NCBI GenBank assembly: GCA_023416515.1
Contig: JAEZHP010000054.1
Coordinates: 1-7,416, forward strand
Reading direction: 5' to 3'
From: Pseudomonadota bacterium
GTDB taxonomy: Bacteria > Pseudomonadota > Alphaproteobacteria > Sphingomonadales > Sphingomonadaceae
DNA: 7,416 nucleotides
In this document: positions 1-7,416 of the stretch, piece after piece
Numbering within the stretch: the stretch's first letter is position 1
Layout: the number at the start of each line of letters is the position of its first letter
The notes under the pieces: generated by a model
The model's database searches: none
What the model was told of the DNA's origin: nothing
The model's input: only the letters and a program-made list of their open reading frames with translations
Translations under genes and position numbers: made by a program

Positions 1-204
1 GGTGATCGGGATGGCGTCGACGGCGGCGCCGCGGTCGACGACGTGGAAGGTCGCCGCCGGGGTCGCGCCCGGCTCGGTGGCCCAGATGCCGCGGAGCGAG
101 TCGTCGCACGAGGTGAGCGGCGGCGGCGAGGTCGTGCATGCCGCGAGCGCGACGAAGGCCAGGGCGGCCTTTGCGGGCAGGGGCAGGGGCACGGGCACGG
201 GCAC
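1..204 (-). CDS. Putative lipoprotein, C-terminus cut off by window edge
   Basis: This open frame reads leftwards off the edge, so about 68 N-terminal residues are visible. After an odd Pro/Val/Leu-Pro N-terminus and one lysine comes a hydrophobic stretch ending in a lipobox, LAAC, whose cysteine codon is at 138-136 (residue 23 if the GTG at 204 is the start). This predicts signal peptidase II processing and a membrane-anchored lipoprotein. The mature part begins with Thr, Ser and Pro residues and a second nearby Cys; I recognise no domain. There is no ATG. Candidate starts are TTG at 210 and GTG at 204, 198 and 192; the last would give a compact 18-residue signal peptide. No clear Shine-Dalgarno is present. 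It lies directly after prfA in the same frame, suggesting cotranscription or coupling. In many proteobacteria prmC follows prfA; here it must lie further on or elsewhere. Coding status is likely but not certain. Confidence 0.6.
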   Translation of the reverse strand, partial: MPVPVPLPLPAKAALAFVALAACTTSPPPLTSCDDSLRGIWATEPGATPAATFHVVDRGAAVDAIPIT

Positions 205-210
205 GGGCAA
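175..210. repeat. Six-copy tandem hexamer repeat (GGGCAC/GGGCAG type)
   Basis: Six consecutive 6-base units read GGGCAG, GGGCAG, GGGCAC, GGGCAC, GGGCAC and GGGCAA on the plus strand. On the minus strand they encode the alternating Pro-Val/Pro-Leu N-terminus of the lipoprotein and contain all its candidate GTG/TTG starts. Gain or loss of a unit keeps the frame but changes the length of the signal-peptide N-region and the number of possible starts. Confidence 0.85.
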
Positions 211-222
211 GCAGTCCGCGGT

Positions 223-1295
<1,073 letters not shown>

Positions 1296-1299
<4 letters not shown>

Positions 1300-2594
1300 T
1301 TCAGTCGATGCTCAAGCGAAATGCGGCGATCTCCCATCTCTTCCACAAGGAACCTTGTTCTCAATGCCTTCAGCAGTTTTGCCCGCACGGGAGGGGCGTC
1401 GTCCGCCAAATCGACCAGGCGGACATCTCCTACTGTGAAGCCTGTCAGATTGACGGCCACCGTCAGGACTCGACCCACCCCACGGCGCTTAGCTCGTTCA
1501 AACTGCTTGTTAGGCTTGCCGGCGAACGGGATTTCACAGGCAATGTGTTCGCGCCTCAGCAACCCCGCTAATTCAAACGTCAATGCCCGCGATTCTGCGT
1601 TGTCCGCGATGAGAGTAAGCTCGGTACCATCAAGACCGGGCTGCTCGATCAGCATCGCCAGACGCTCGATGCCCGCCGCCCAGCCGACCGCCGGAGTGTG
1701 CGGTCCGCCCATGCTCTCGATGAGACCGTCATAACGGCCGCCGGCGAGCACTGCGCTCTGCGCGCCGAGATCCTCAGTGACGAACTCGAAGGCCGTGTGC
1801 CGGTAATAATCGAGGCCGCGGACGAGGCGCGGATCGCGCGTCCACTTGATGCCCGCCGCGTCGAGACCGGCGGTCACCCGTCCAAAATAGTCCGCCGCCT
1901 CGGCGGTGAGGAAGTCGTCGACGACTGGCGAGCTGTCGACGATCGGCCAGTCCTGATGCTCCTTGCTGTCGAGGATCCGAAGCGGGTTCTTCTCGAGCCG
2001 CGAGCGGCTCTCGTCCGACAGGTCGTTCTGGCGCGCCCGGAAATGCTCGACCAGCGCGCCGCGCCAGGCATCGCGAGTCTCGGGGTCACCAAGCGTGTTG
2101 AGCTTCAGCTCGATGCGCTCGCCGATGCCGAGCTCGCTCAGCAGTTGGGCGCCCATCGCGATGATCTCGACGTCCGCGGCAGGCTCGCCGGCGCCGATGA
2201 TCTCGGCGTCGAGCTGGTGGAACTGGCGGTAGCGGCCCTTCTGGGGGCGCTCGTAGCGGAAGGCCGGCCCGTGGGTCGCGATCTTCACCGGCGCATATTG
2301 CTGCCAGCCTTCGGACAGATAGGCCCTGGCGATGCCGGCGGTGAATTCGGGGCGAAGCGTCAGGCTGTCGCCGCCGCGGTCCTCGAAGCTGTACATCTCC
2401 TTGGAGACGATGTCGGTCGTCTCGCCGATCGAGCGGGCGAACACCGCCGTCGCCTCGAACACAGGCATCTCGACCCGGCGGAAGCCGTAAAGCCGGCGCA
2501 CCCGCTCGAATGCCGCGACGACCGTCTGGAAGCGGTCGGCATCCTCGCCGAAAATATCCTGCGTTCCGCGGACGCGCTGCGGGCTCTTGCTCAT
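1296..2594 (-). CDS. hisS: Histidyl-tRNA synthetase (class II)
   Basis: HisRS attaches histidine to tRNA-His in the cytoplasm. The 432-residue protein shows the class II core: motif 1 near residues 41-50, motif 2 at 112-126 (FRYERPQKGRYRQFH), the histidine-specific signatures RGLDYY at 259-264 with catalytic Arg259 and AGGRYDGL at 284-291, and motif 3 GWAAGIERL at 304-312. An anticodon-binding domain follows from about residue 326. The start is ATG at 2594; I see no clear Shine-Dalgarno in the short leader. The gene heads a minus-strand unit with prfA (GTGA overlap) and diverges from ppa. Oddly, the C-terminal domain is richer in A+T than the rest and uses codons rare elsewhere here (AGA, AGG, ACA, GTA, GGA, CTT). 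It still keeps the family-like GKPNKQFERAKRRG segment, so the gene appears intact. Confidence 0.97.
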
Positions 2595-2634
2595 TCGGGG
2601 GCCGTTAGCAGATTTGTCGTTTGGCGAAAGGCCG

Positions 2635-2655
2635 TTGCCGGTTCCATTCCGGCAA
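2635..2655. repeat. Perfect inverted repeat in the hisS-ppa divergent intergenic region
   Basis: TTGCCGG and CCGGCAA are separated by TTCCATT, giving a perfect 7-base stem with a 7-base loop. It lies between the hisS start (2594) and the ppa start (2678). If transcribed it would fold in the ppa leader; as DNA it could be an operator for either promoter. It closely resembles a tRNA T-arm, but no cloverleaf surrounds it. I see no convincing -35/-10 pair for either gene. Confidence 0.5.
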
Positions 2656-2677
2656 AGCTGGGCCTATGGGCCGCGCC

Positions 2678-3238
2678 ATGCGCATAGATCTGGTTCCCGT
2701 GGGCGACAATCCGCCCGAAAGCATCAACGTAGTCATCGAGGTACCCCTCGGCGGCGAGCCCGTGAAATACGAGTTCGACAAGGCGTCCGGAGCCTTGTTC
2801 GTCGATCGGATCCTCCACACGCCGATGCGGTATCCCGCCAATTACGGCTTCATCCCGCACACGCTCGGCGACGACGGCGATCCGCTCGACTGCCTGGTGG
2901 TCGCACGCTCGCCCTTCGTTCCGGGCTGCGTTGTCCGTGCCCGGCCGATCGCGGTCCTGATTCTGGAGGACGAGGCCGGCGGCGACGAGAAGATCCTCGC
3001 AGTGCCCGAGCACAGCACCTTCCCTTATTACGAGAAGGTCGAGGAGGCCGACGATCTGCCCGCGATCGTTCGCCAGCAGATCGAGCATTTCTTCACCCAC
3101 TACAAAGACCTGGAGCCCGAAAAGTGGGTCCGGGTCGGCCATTGGGCCGGCAAGGAAGAGGCTTGCCGGATCATCCTGAGTTCTATTGAAAGGGCCAAGG
3201 CGGCCAAGGCCGCAGGGCAAGAGGTACACGCCGCTTGA
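2678..3238 (+). CDS. ppa: Inorganic pyrophosphatase, family I
   Basis: The cytoplasmic enzyme hydrolyses pyrophosphate to phosphate and so drives biosynthetic reactions, including aminoacyl-tRNA synthesis by the neighbouring HisRS. The 186-residue product has the length expected of bacterial family I enzymes. The signature DGDPLDC is at residues 66-72, giving the metal-binding Asp66, Asp68 and Asp71. Further active-site matches are Lys30 and Glu32 in KYE, Arg44, Tyr56, Asp98 and Asp103, each one position on from the E. coli enzyme. I chose ATG at 2678 because the family usually begins with MRID followed by a short loop; the frame stays open upstream to a TTG at 2621, and an ATG at 2666 is a less likely start. 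No strong Shine-Dalgarno is visible. The TGA stop overlaps the next gene's ATG by one base. Confidence 0.97.
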   Translation: MRIDLVPVGDNPPESINVVIEVPLGGEPVKYEFDKASGALFVDRILHTPMRYPANYGFIPHTLGDDGDPLDCLVVARSPFVPGCVVRARPIAVLILEDEAGGDEKILAVPEHSTFPYYEKVEEADDLPAIVRQQIEHFFTHYKDLEPEKWVRVGHWAGKEEACRIILSSIERAKAAKAAGQEVHAA

Positions 3239-4791
3239 TGTCGATCCGGGTCGCGCTTCCGTTCCTCGCTCTGGCCGTTACCGGCTGCGCGACCTCCGCC
3301 ACGCAAGCACCGCCCGCTTCGGCGATCGTGCTCGACGCGGCATCGGCTGAATCGCGCACCCGAACCGCGATCGATCGGATCGCCGAGCTCAACCCCCGGC
3401 TCAACGCCGTCATCGCGGTCGATCCGACCGCCGTCCAGCAGGCCCGAACGCTCGACCGAATCCGCCGCGCCCGCGGGCCGCTGTTCGGCACGCCGGTGCT
3501 GATCAAGGACAATATCGAGACCTCGGGGCCGCTTCCGACGACCGCCGGGAGCATGGCCCTTGCCAACAACGTCACCGGACGCGATTCCCCTCTCGTAGCG
3601 CGGCTTCGGTTCGCCGGCGCGGTGATCGTCGGCAAGGCGAACCTCAGCGAATGGGCCAACATCCGCGACAATGATTCCATCTCCGGCTGGAGCGCGGTCG
3701 GCGGCCAGGTCCGCAATCCCTATGCGCTCAACCGCAACCCGTGCGGATCGAGCTCGGGAAGCGCCGTCGCGGTCGCGTCGGGAATGGTGCCGATGGCGGT
3801 GGGAACCGAGACTGACGGTTCGATCACCTGCCCTGCCGCGATCAACGGAATCGTCGGCTTCAAGCCCACCGTCGGCCTGGTGCCGCGCACCCACATCGTT
3901 CCGATCAGCGCCAGCCAGGACACGGCAGGCCCGATGACGCTGACCGTTCGCGATGCCGCGTTGATGCTCGAGGCGATGGCAGGGAGCGACGCCGGGGATC
4001 CGGCGACCGCGGAAGCCGATCGCCGCCGCGAGGCCTATGCAGAGCGGCTCTCGGCCGATTCCCTTCGCGGGCGCCGAATCGGGGTCATGCGCTTCGCCGA
4101 CGGCTTCGGGACCGACGAGCGGTTCGAGGCGGCGCTGGCCGTTCTCCGCGCCCAGGGCGCGATCCTCGTCGACATCGCCGAAGGCCCGAACCGCGGCGAG
4201 ATCGGTCGCAACGAGTTCACAGTCCTGCTCAACGAGCTGAAGGCCGGTCTCAACGATTATCTCGCAACCACCCCGGCGACCGTCACGACCCGGACGCTCG
4301 CGGACGTGATCGCCTTCAACCGGGCGACTCCGCGCGAGCTTGCACTGTTCGGGCAGGACACGTTCGAAGCGGCCGAAGCGACGCCGGGCCTCGCGAGCGA
4401 GGCCTACCGCAACGCCCGCTCGACCAGCCTCCGCCTCGCCGGCGCGGAGGGCATCGACAAGCTTCTGCGCGAGAACAACGTCGTCGCGCTCGTCGGGCCG
4501 ACAATGCCGGCGGCCTGGCCGATCGACGCGGTCCATGGCGACCAGATCAGCGGCGGCGGGGCAGGCGGGCTTGCCGCGGTCGCCGGCTATCCGCACCTCA
4601 CAGTGCCGATGGGGCTCGTCCGCGGCCTGCCGGTGGGCTTGTCCTTCATCGGGCCGAAATGGTCCGATGCTCTGATCCTGTCGCTGGGCTACGCCTATGA
4701 GCAGGCGAGCCTTGCCCGGGTCGAGCCTCGCTTCCTGAACTCGATCGAGGAATCGCCCGAGGTCGCTCCGCTTCTCGCTCCTGGCCGCTAG
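3238..4791 (+). CDS. Amidase-signature family lipoprotein, peptide amidase-like
   Basis: This 517-residue enzyme belongs to the Ser-cisSer-Lys amidase family, which hydrolyses C-N amide bonds. Lys90 lies in TPVLIKDN, the cis-serine is Ser171 in NPCGSSSGSA, and the nucleophile is Ser195 in TETDGSI. The 24-residue spacing between the serines is the family norm. NPCGSSSGS and a SQDTAGPM segment recall the Stenotrophomonas peptide amidase, so deamidation of peptide C-termini is the best guess; the true substrate is not visible. The N-terminus is a signal peptide ending in a lipobox, VTGC, with Cys17, so the enzyme should be exported and lipid-anchored, unlike the cytoplasmic GatA subunit. The ATG at 3238 overlaps the ppa stop (TGATG), implying reinitiation. 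A TTG one codon upstream is also possible. Its stop shares CTAG with the converging KTSC gene. Confidence 0.9.
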   Translation: MSIRVALPFLALAVTGCATSATQAPPASAIVLDAASAESRTRTAIDRIAELNPRLNAVIAVDPTAVQQARTLDRIRRARGPLFGTPVLIKDNIETSGPLPTTAGSMALANNVTGRDSPLVARLRFAGAVIVGKANLSEWANIRDNDSISGWSAVGGQVRNPYALNRNPCGSSSGSAVAVASGMVPMAVGTETDGSITCPAAINGIVGFKPTVGLVPRTHIVPISASQDTAGPMTLTVRDAALMLEAMAGSDAGDPATAEADRRREAYAERLSADSLRGRRIGVMRFADGFGTDERFEAALAVLRAQGAILVDIAEGPNRGEIGRNEFTVLLNELKAGLNDYLATTPATVTTRTLADVIAFNRATPRELALFGQDTFEAAEATPGLASEAYRNARSTSLRLAGAEGIDKLLRENNVVALVGPTMPAAWPIDAVHGDQISGGGAGGLAAVAGYPHLTVPMGLVRGLPVGLSFIGPKWSDALILSLGYAYEQASLARVEPRFLNSIEESPEVAPLLAPGR

Positions 4792-5033
4792 TCGGGCCGG
4801 AAACGCCGCCGGCGCTCTTCCATCTCGCAGCGGTAGCGCGGCTTGATCTGCTGGTTGACGAACGTGCCCGCGGACGGAGCGGCGATCAACGCGTCGAAGA
4901 TCCGCCTCGGGACCATGAAATAGCTGTAGCGGTCGCCGTCGGCGTACCAGAGGTCGAGAACGCAGGTCTGCGTGTCATATTCCGCGCGGTCGAGGGCTGT
5001 GGAATTGGCGAAGGAGTGGTGAAGGCTCGTCAT
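4788..5033 (-). CDS. Small KTSC-domain protein
   Basis: The 81-residue product is almost entirely one KTSC domain (about residues 10-68). It has the pattern Ser-x-x-x...Tyr-Asp, a strand pair around LDLWYADGDRYSYFMVP, then a helix with DALIAAPSAGTFVN and a final RYR. KTSC is named after a domain found at the C-terminus of some lysyl-tRNA synthetases and is thought to bind RNA; stand-alone copies have no established role. The basic, arginine-rich tail (EERRRRFRP) fits nucleic-acid binding, which is inference. I prefer ATG at 5033; an in-frame GTG at 5057 would add eight residues but sits in the leader of the divergent pgeF. A purine run, AGAGAG, directly abuts the ATG and is too close to be a good Shine-Dalgarno. 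The gene converges on the amidase, their stops overlapping in CTAG, and diverges from pgeF. Confidence 0.85.
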   Translation of the reverse strand: MTSLHHSFANSTALDRAEYDTQTCVLDLWYADGDRYSYFMVPRRIFDALIAAPSAGTFVNQQIKPRYRCEMEERRRRFRPD

Positions 5034-5061
5034 CTCTCTGGACGTGGTCGCTGGCACGCGT

Positions 5062-5066
5062 AGGAA
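5062..5066 (+). promoter_or_regulatory. Ribosome binding site of pgeF
   Basis: AGGAA lies seven bases before the ATG at 5074. It supports that start over the in-frame GTG at 5044, which would begin inside the intergenic gap without such a site. Confidence 0.7.
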
Positions 5067-5073
5067 CCGTCAC

Positions 5074-5835
5074 ATGGTCGAAGTGATCCGCTCGCGCCTG
5101 CTCGACGGCGTTCCGCATGGCTTTCTGGGTCGGGTCGGCGGCGTGTCCGAAGGCATATGCTGGGGGCTCAACGTCGGCCATGGCTCAGGCGACGATCCCG
5201 CCCTGATCGCAGAGAACCGCCGCCGCGCGGTCGAGGCGGTGGCGCCCGGTGCTCGGCTGGTCACCGTTTACCAGGTCCATTCCGCCGACGCGGTCATCGT
5301 CGCCGACCCATGGAGCGACGACGACCGGCCCAAGGCGGACGCGCTCGTCACGGACCGGCCGGGCATCGCCCTCGGAATCCTCACTGCGGACTGCACGCCC
5401 GTACTGCTCGCCGACCGTGAGGCGGGAGTGGTCGGCGCTGCCCATGCCGGCTGGAAGGGCGCGTTCGGCGGTGTCCTGGCATCGACCGTCGAGGCGATGG
5501 AGAAGCTCGGGGCGCAGCGGGGCAGGATCGTCGCTGCGGTCGGCCCGACCATCGGCCGCAAGTCGTACGAGGTCGACTCCGAATTCTTCCAGCGCTTCCT
5601 CGCCGCCGACGAGGACAACGATCTGTTCTTCAGCGACGGCCGCGCAGGCCATTATCAGTTCGATCTTGAAGGCTATGTCCTCGCCCGCCTCGCCGCCGCG
5701 GGCGTGAAGAGGATCGAGGCCCTGGGTCTCGACACCTATTCGAACCCGGACCGCTTCTACAGCTACCGCCGCGCCACCCACCGCGAAGAGCCGAGCTACG
5801 GCCGCCAAATCTCGATCATCGCGGTGCCCGAGTAA
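5074..5835 (+). CDS. pgeF: Peptidoglycan editing factor PgeF (YfiH/DUF152, polyphenol oxidase family)
   Basis: The 253-residue protein carries the metal site of the YfiH family: His69 in YQVHS, Cys107 in ADCTPVLLAD and His124 in AAHAGWKG. The last two sit at the same residue numbers as in E. coli YfiH. A GPTIG segment at 157-161 and SYRRATHREEPSYGR near the C-terminus complete the family pattern. Members have been described as laccase-like polyphenol oxidases and as purine nucleoside enzymes. E. coli PgeF removes serine wrongly built into the first position of the peptidoglycan stem peptide. Which activity applies here cannot be read from the sequence. The ATG at 5074 has a good Shine-Dalgarno. 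The TAA stop is embedded in a hairpin, and a transporter follows 66 bases later, so cotranscription is possible but not required. Confidence 0.93.
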   Translation: MVEVIRSRLLDGVPHGFLGRVGGVSEGICWGLNVGHGSGDDPALIAENRRRAVEAVAPGARLVTVYQVHSADAVIVADPWSDDDRPKADALVTDRPGIALGILTADCTPVLLADREAGVVGAAHAGWKGAFGGVLASTVEAMEKLGAQRGRIVAAVGPTIGRKSYEVDSEFFQRFLAADEDNDLFFSDGRAGHYQFDLEGYVLARLAAAGVKRIEALGLDTYSNPDRFYSYRRATHREEPSYGRQISIIAVPE

Positions 5836-5848
5836 CCACGACTCGGGC
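5826..5848 (+). terminator. Hairpin over the pgeF stop codon, possible weak terminator
   Basis: GCCCGAGT and ACTCGGGC pair perfectly over eight bases around the loop AACCACG. The pgeF TAA (5833-5835) spans the end of the first arm and the loop. Only two T residues follow, so intrinsic termination would be weak. The 3' arm can instead pair downstream (CGGG at 5844-5847 with CCCG at 5854-5857), giving mutually exclusive folds. The stretch also resembles short GC-rich extragenic palindromes that I recall from alphaproteobacterial genomes; this is from memory. Confidence 0.45.
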
Positions 5849-5888
5849 TTGATCCCGGCTCGGCCTTCCTCTCTTGTGCGCGCAAACA

Positions 5889-5898
5889 AAGGGGGGAG
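5889..5898 (+). promoter_or_regulatory. Purine-rich ribosome binding site of the DASS transporter
   Basis: AAGGGGGGAG lies just before the GTG at 5902. GGAG leaves only three bases to the start, but the upstream G-run gives a normal spacing. It supports GTG at 5902 as the start. Confidence 0.65.
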
Positions 5899-5901
5899 CT
5901 T

Positions 5902-7305
5902 GTGGCGGCACGCGTTGGGCTGTGGGGCGGCTTGGCCGTCTTCATTCTGTTGTTGCTGTTGCCCGCTCCCGAGGGGATGCCGCTCGCGGCGTGGCGCACC
6001 ACCGCGATCGTCCTGCTCATGGCGACCTGGTGGATGACCCAGGCGCTGCCGCTCACCGTCACCGCGCTCGTGCCGTTCCTCGCCTTCCCCTTGATCGGGG
6101 TGATGAACGCGACCGAATCCGCCGCGGCCTATTGGTCGCCGATCCTGTTCCTGGTGCTCGGCGGAGCCATCATCGCGCTTGCGATCGAGCGGACCGGGCT
6201 CCACCGCCGGCTCGCCCTTGCCATCGTCAGCCGGGGCGGCTCGAGCCCGGCGGCGATGCTTCTCGCCTTCATGACCGCCACCGCGATGATCAGCCTCATC
6301 GTCTCCAACACCGCGACGACCCTGATCATGATGCCGATCGCGATGGCGGTGCTGAAGGCCGCGAAGATCGACGACAAGGCGACCGACGGCTTCGCCGGAG
6401 CGCTGGCGATGGGCATCGCCTTCGCGGCGACGATCGGCGGCTTCGGCACCATCGTCGGCTCTCCGACCAATGCGATCGCCGTCGGAATCGTCGACCGGAT
6501 CACCGGAGTCAGGATCGATTTCGTGACCTGGGCGATGTTCGGAATCCCGGTCGTGCTCATCTCGATTCCGCTTTGCTGGTTCATCCTGATGAAGGTCCAG
6601 CGCGTGAAGCCGACCGACTTCGACCCGGAAGCGGCGAAGAGCGGCATCGGCGACGTCGGCGCCTGGACGATTGCCGAGAAGAGGCTGATCCCGCTGATCG
6701 CCGCCGTGGTCGCCTGCTGGGTCGCCTTGCCGTTCCTGACCCCGTTGCTCCCGCGCGACAGCCTCACCGACGGCACCATCGCCATCGTCGGCGCGGTTCT
6801 GCTGTTCGTCATTCCCGACGGAACCGGCCGTGCCCTCATCAACTGGGACGAGGCCAACCGGGCGCCGTGGGGAGTGATCATGATGTTCGGCGGCGGCCTC
6901 GCGCTCGCGGCCGGCATCGGCCAATCGGGCCTCGCCGAGTGGCTCGGAGTGGCGCTTCAGCCGCTCGGCGGAGTCCACCCGCTGGTCATCGCCGCAGTCG
7001 TCACCGGGATCGTCATCCTGGTCACCGAATTCGCCTCCAACGTCGCCGCGGCGAGTGGAATCATGCCGGTCGTCGGCGGGCTGATCCTGGCGACGGGAGT
7101 CGATCCCCTGCTGCTCGCCATCCCCGCCGCCTTCGCCGCGAGCTGGGGCTTCATGCTCCCGGCGGGCACGGGGCCGAACGCCATCGCCTGGGCCACCGGC
7201 CACATCGCCCTGCCGCGAATGCTCAAGGCCGGGTTGCTGCTCGACCTCGCCGGCATCCCGATCATGGTCGGTACGGTTTGGGTTATCGGCGGTCTGGTCG
7301 GCTAG
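5902..7305 (+). CDS. DASS/SLC13-family anion:sodium symporter
   Basis: This 467-residue inner-membrane protein belongs to the divalent anion:Na+ symporter family, which imports dicarboxylates such as succinate and malate, or sulfate-type anions. It is hydrophobic throughout, with roughly 11 membrane segments. There is a loop near residues 231-260 between the two inverted halves. The first half has SNT at 135-137 (VSNTATT) and GSPTN at 186-190; the second has SNV at 379-381 where the family usually has a second SNT, and AGTGPNA at 421-427. These motifs form the sodium and substrate sites, so the Thr-to-Val change is notable. The length matches the family. The start is GTG with a strong purine-rich site upstream. 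It follows pgeF on the same strand with a hairpin between them. The substrate cannot be assigned; no regulator gene is adjacent in the window. Confidence 0.92.
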   Translation: MAARVGLWGGLAVFILLLLLPAPEGMPLAAWRTTAIVLLMATWWMTQALPLTVTALVPFLAFPLIGVMNATESAAAYWSPILFLVLGGAIIALAIERTGLHRRLALAIVSRGGSSPAAMLLAFMTATAMISLIVSNTATTLIMMPIAMAVLKAAKIDDKATDGFAGALAMGIAFAATIGGFGTIVGSPTNAIAVGIVDRITGVRIDFVTWAMFGIPVVLISIPLCWFILMKVQRVKPTDFDPEAAKSGIGDVGAWTIAEKRLIPLIAAVVACWVALPFLTPLLPRDSLTDGTIAIVGAVLLFVIPDGTGRALINWDEANRAPWGVIMMFGGGLALAAGIGQSGLAEWLGVALQPLGGVHPLVIAAVVTGIVILVTEFASNVAAASGIMPVVGGLILATGVDPLLLAIPAAFAASWGFMLPAGTGPNAIAWATGHIALPRMLKAGLLLDLAGIPIMVGTVWVIGGLVG

Positions 7306-7416
7306 GCCATTCATCTGCCGGAACGGGGCTAGCGAGCGGCCCGACGATTGGGTTAGGGAGCCCGCGGGCAAACAGACCTCACCCCCCGGGGCCGCGCGCC
7401 CAGCCCCCCCCCGTGG
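7306..7416. other. Gene-free right end with C-rich tail
   Basis: I see no gene, tRNA or T-tract terminator in these 111 bases. A 10-base palindrome GCCCGCGGGC lies at 7360-7369. The last 36 bases are almost all G and C, with runs of six C (7382-7387) and nine C (7404-7412); this may be a low-quality contig end. Confidence 0.5.

Noticed and set aside
2590..2665. Possible tRNA gene suggested by the T-arm-like hairpin
   Set aside because: There is no matching acceptor stem or anticodon arm, and loop position 57 is C instead of a purine. Too little room remains after the hisS start for a full cloverleaf.
2621..2677. N-terminal extension of ppa starting at TTG 2621
   Set aside because: The added residues are unlike the family N-terminus and cover the intergenic palindrome; ATG 2678 gives the normal length.
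3100..4596. A 498-codon minus-strand frame across the ppa end and the amidase
   Set aside because: It is an Arg/Gly/Asp-rich antisense shadow; the plus strand carries the intact amidase with its catalytic triad.
7321..7370. Possible terminator after the transporter
   Set aside because: Only short GC palindromes without a proper loop or T-tract are present, so I cannot support a terminator.
5185..7371. A 728-codon open frame on the minus strand antisense to pgeF and the transporter
   Set aside because: Its product is a low-complexity mix of Asp, Arg, Gly and His with no domain, as expected from the antisense of G+C-rich codons. The sense strand holds two clear, motif-bearing genes.

Overview
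The window (about two thirds G+C) looks like ordinary chromosomal DNA from an alphaproteobacterium, most likely a sphingomonad. I base this on the high G+C, the gene neighbourhood and the strongly sphingomonad-like inorganic pyrophosphatase. The lineage call rests on remembered protein similarity, not on a search. The odd length and the C-rich, featureless right end suggest a whole contig, possibly metagenomic.

Left third, minus strand (transcription right to left): hisS (histidyl-tRNA synthetase), then prfA (peptide chain release factor 1), which overlap by four bases (GTGA). Next comes a lipoprotein gene that runs off the left edge. It starts at a GTG or TTG codon within a few bases of the prfA stop, in the same reading frame. 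A strong hairpin is centred on the prfA stop codon, and a six-copy hexamer repeat encodes the lipoprotein N-terminus.

Middle, plus strand: ppa (family I inorganic pyrophosphatase) diverges from hisS across 83 bases. It is coupled by a one-base stop/start overlap (TGATG) to a lipoprotein of the amidase-signature family that resembles peptide amidase. The amidase then converges on a small minus-strand KTSC-domain gene, and the two stop codons share the four bases CTAG.

Right third, plus strand: pgeF (YfiH/DUF152 multicopper-oxidase-fold protein, peptidoglycan editing factor) diverges from the KTSC gene across 40 bases and ends in a hairpin. A DASS/SLC13-type anion:sodium symporter follows. The last 111 bases hold no gene that I can see.

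Functionally the window mixes translation housekeeping (hisS, prfA, possibly KTSC), pyrophosphate removal (ppa) and envelope or transport functions (two lipoproteins, pgeF, DASS transporter). I did not find a convincing new multi-gene system. The most interesting local signals are the prfA stop-codon hairpin with its in-frame lipoprotein and hexamer repeat, an altered SNT motif in the transporter, and a shift in codon use in the C-terminal domain of hisS. No stretch longer than 300 bases lacks a gene.
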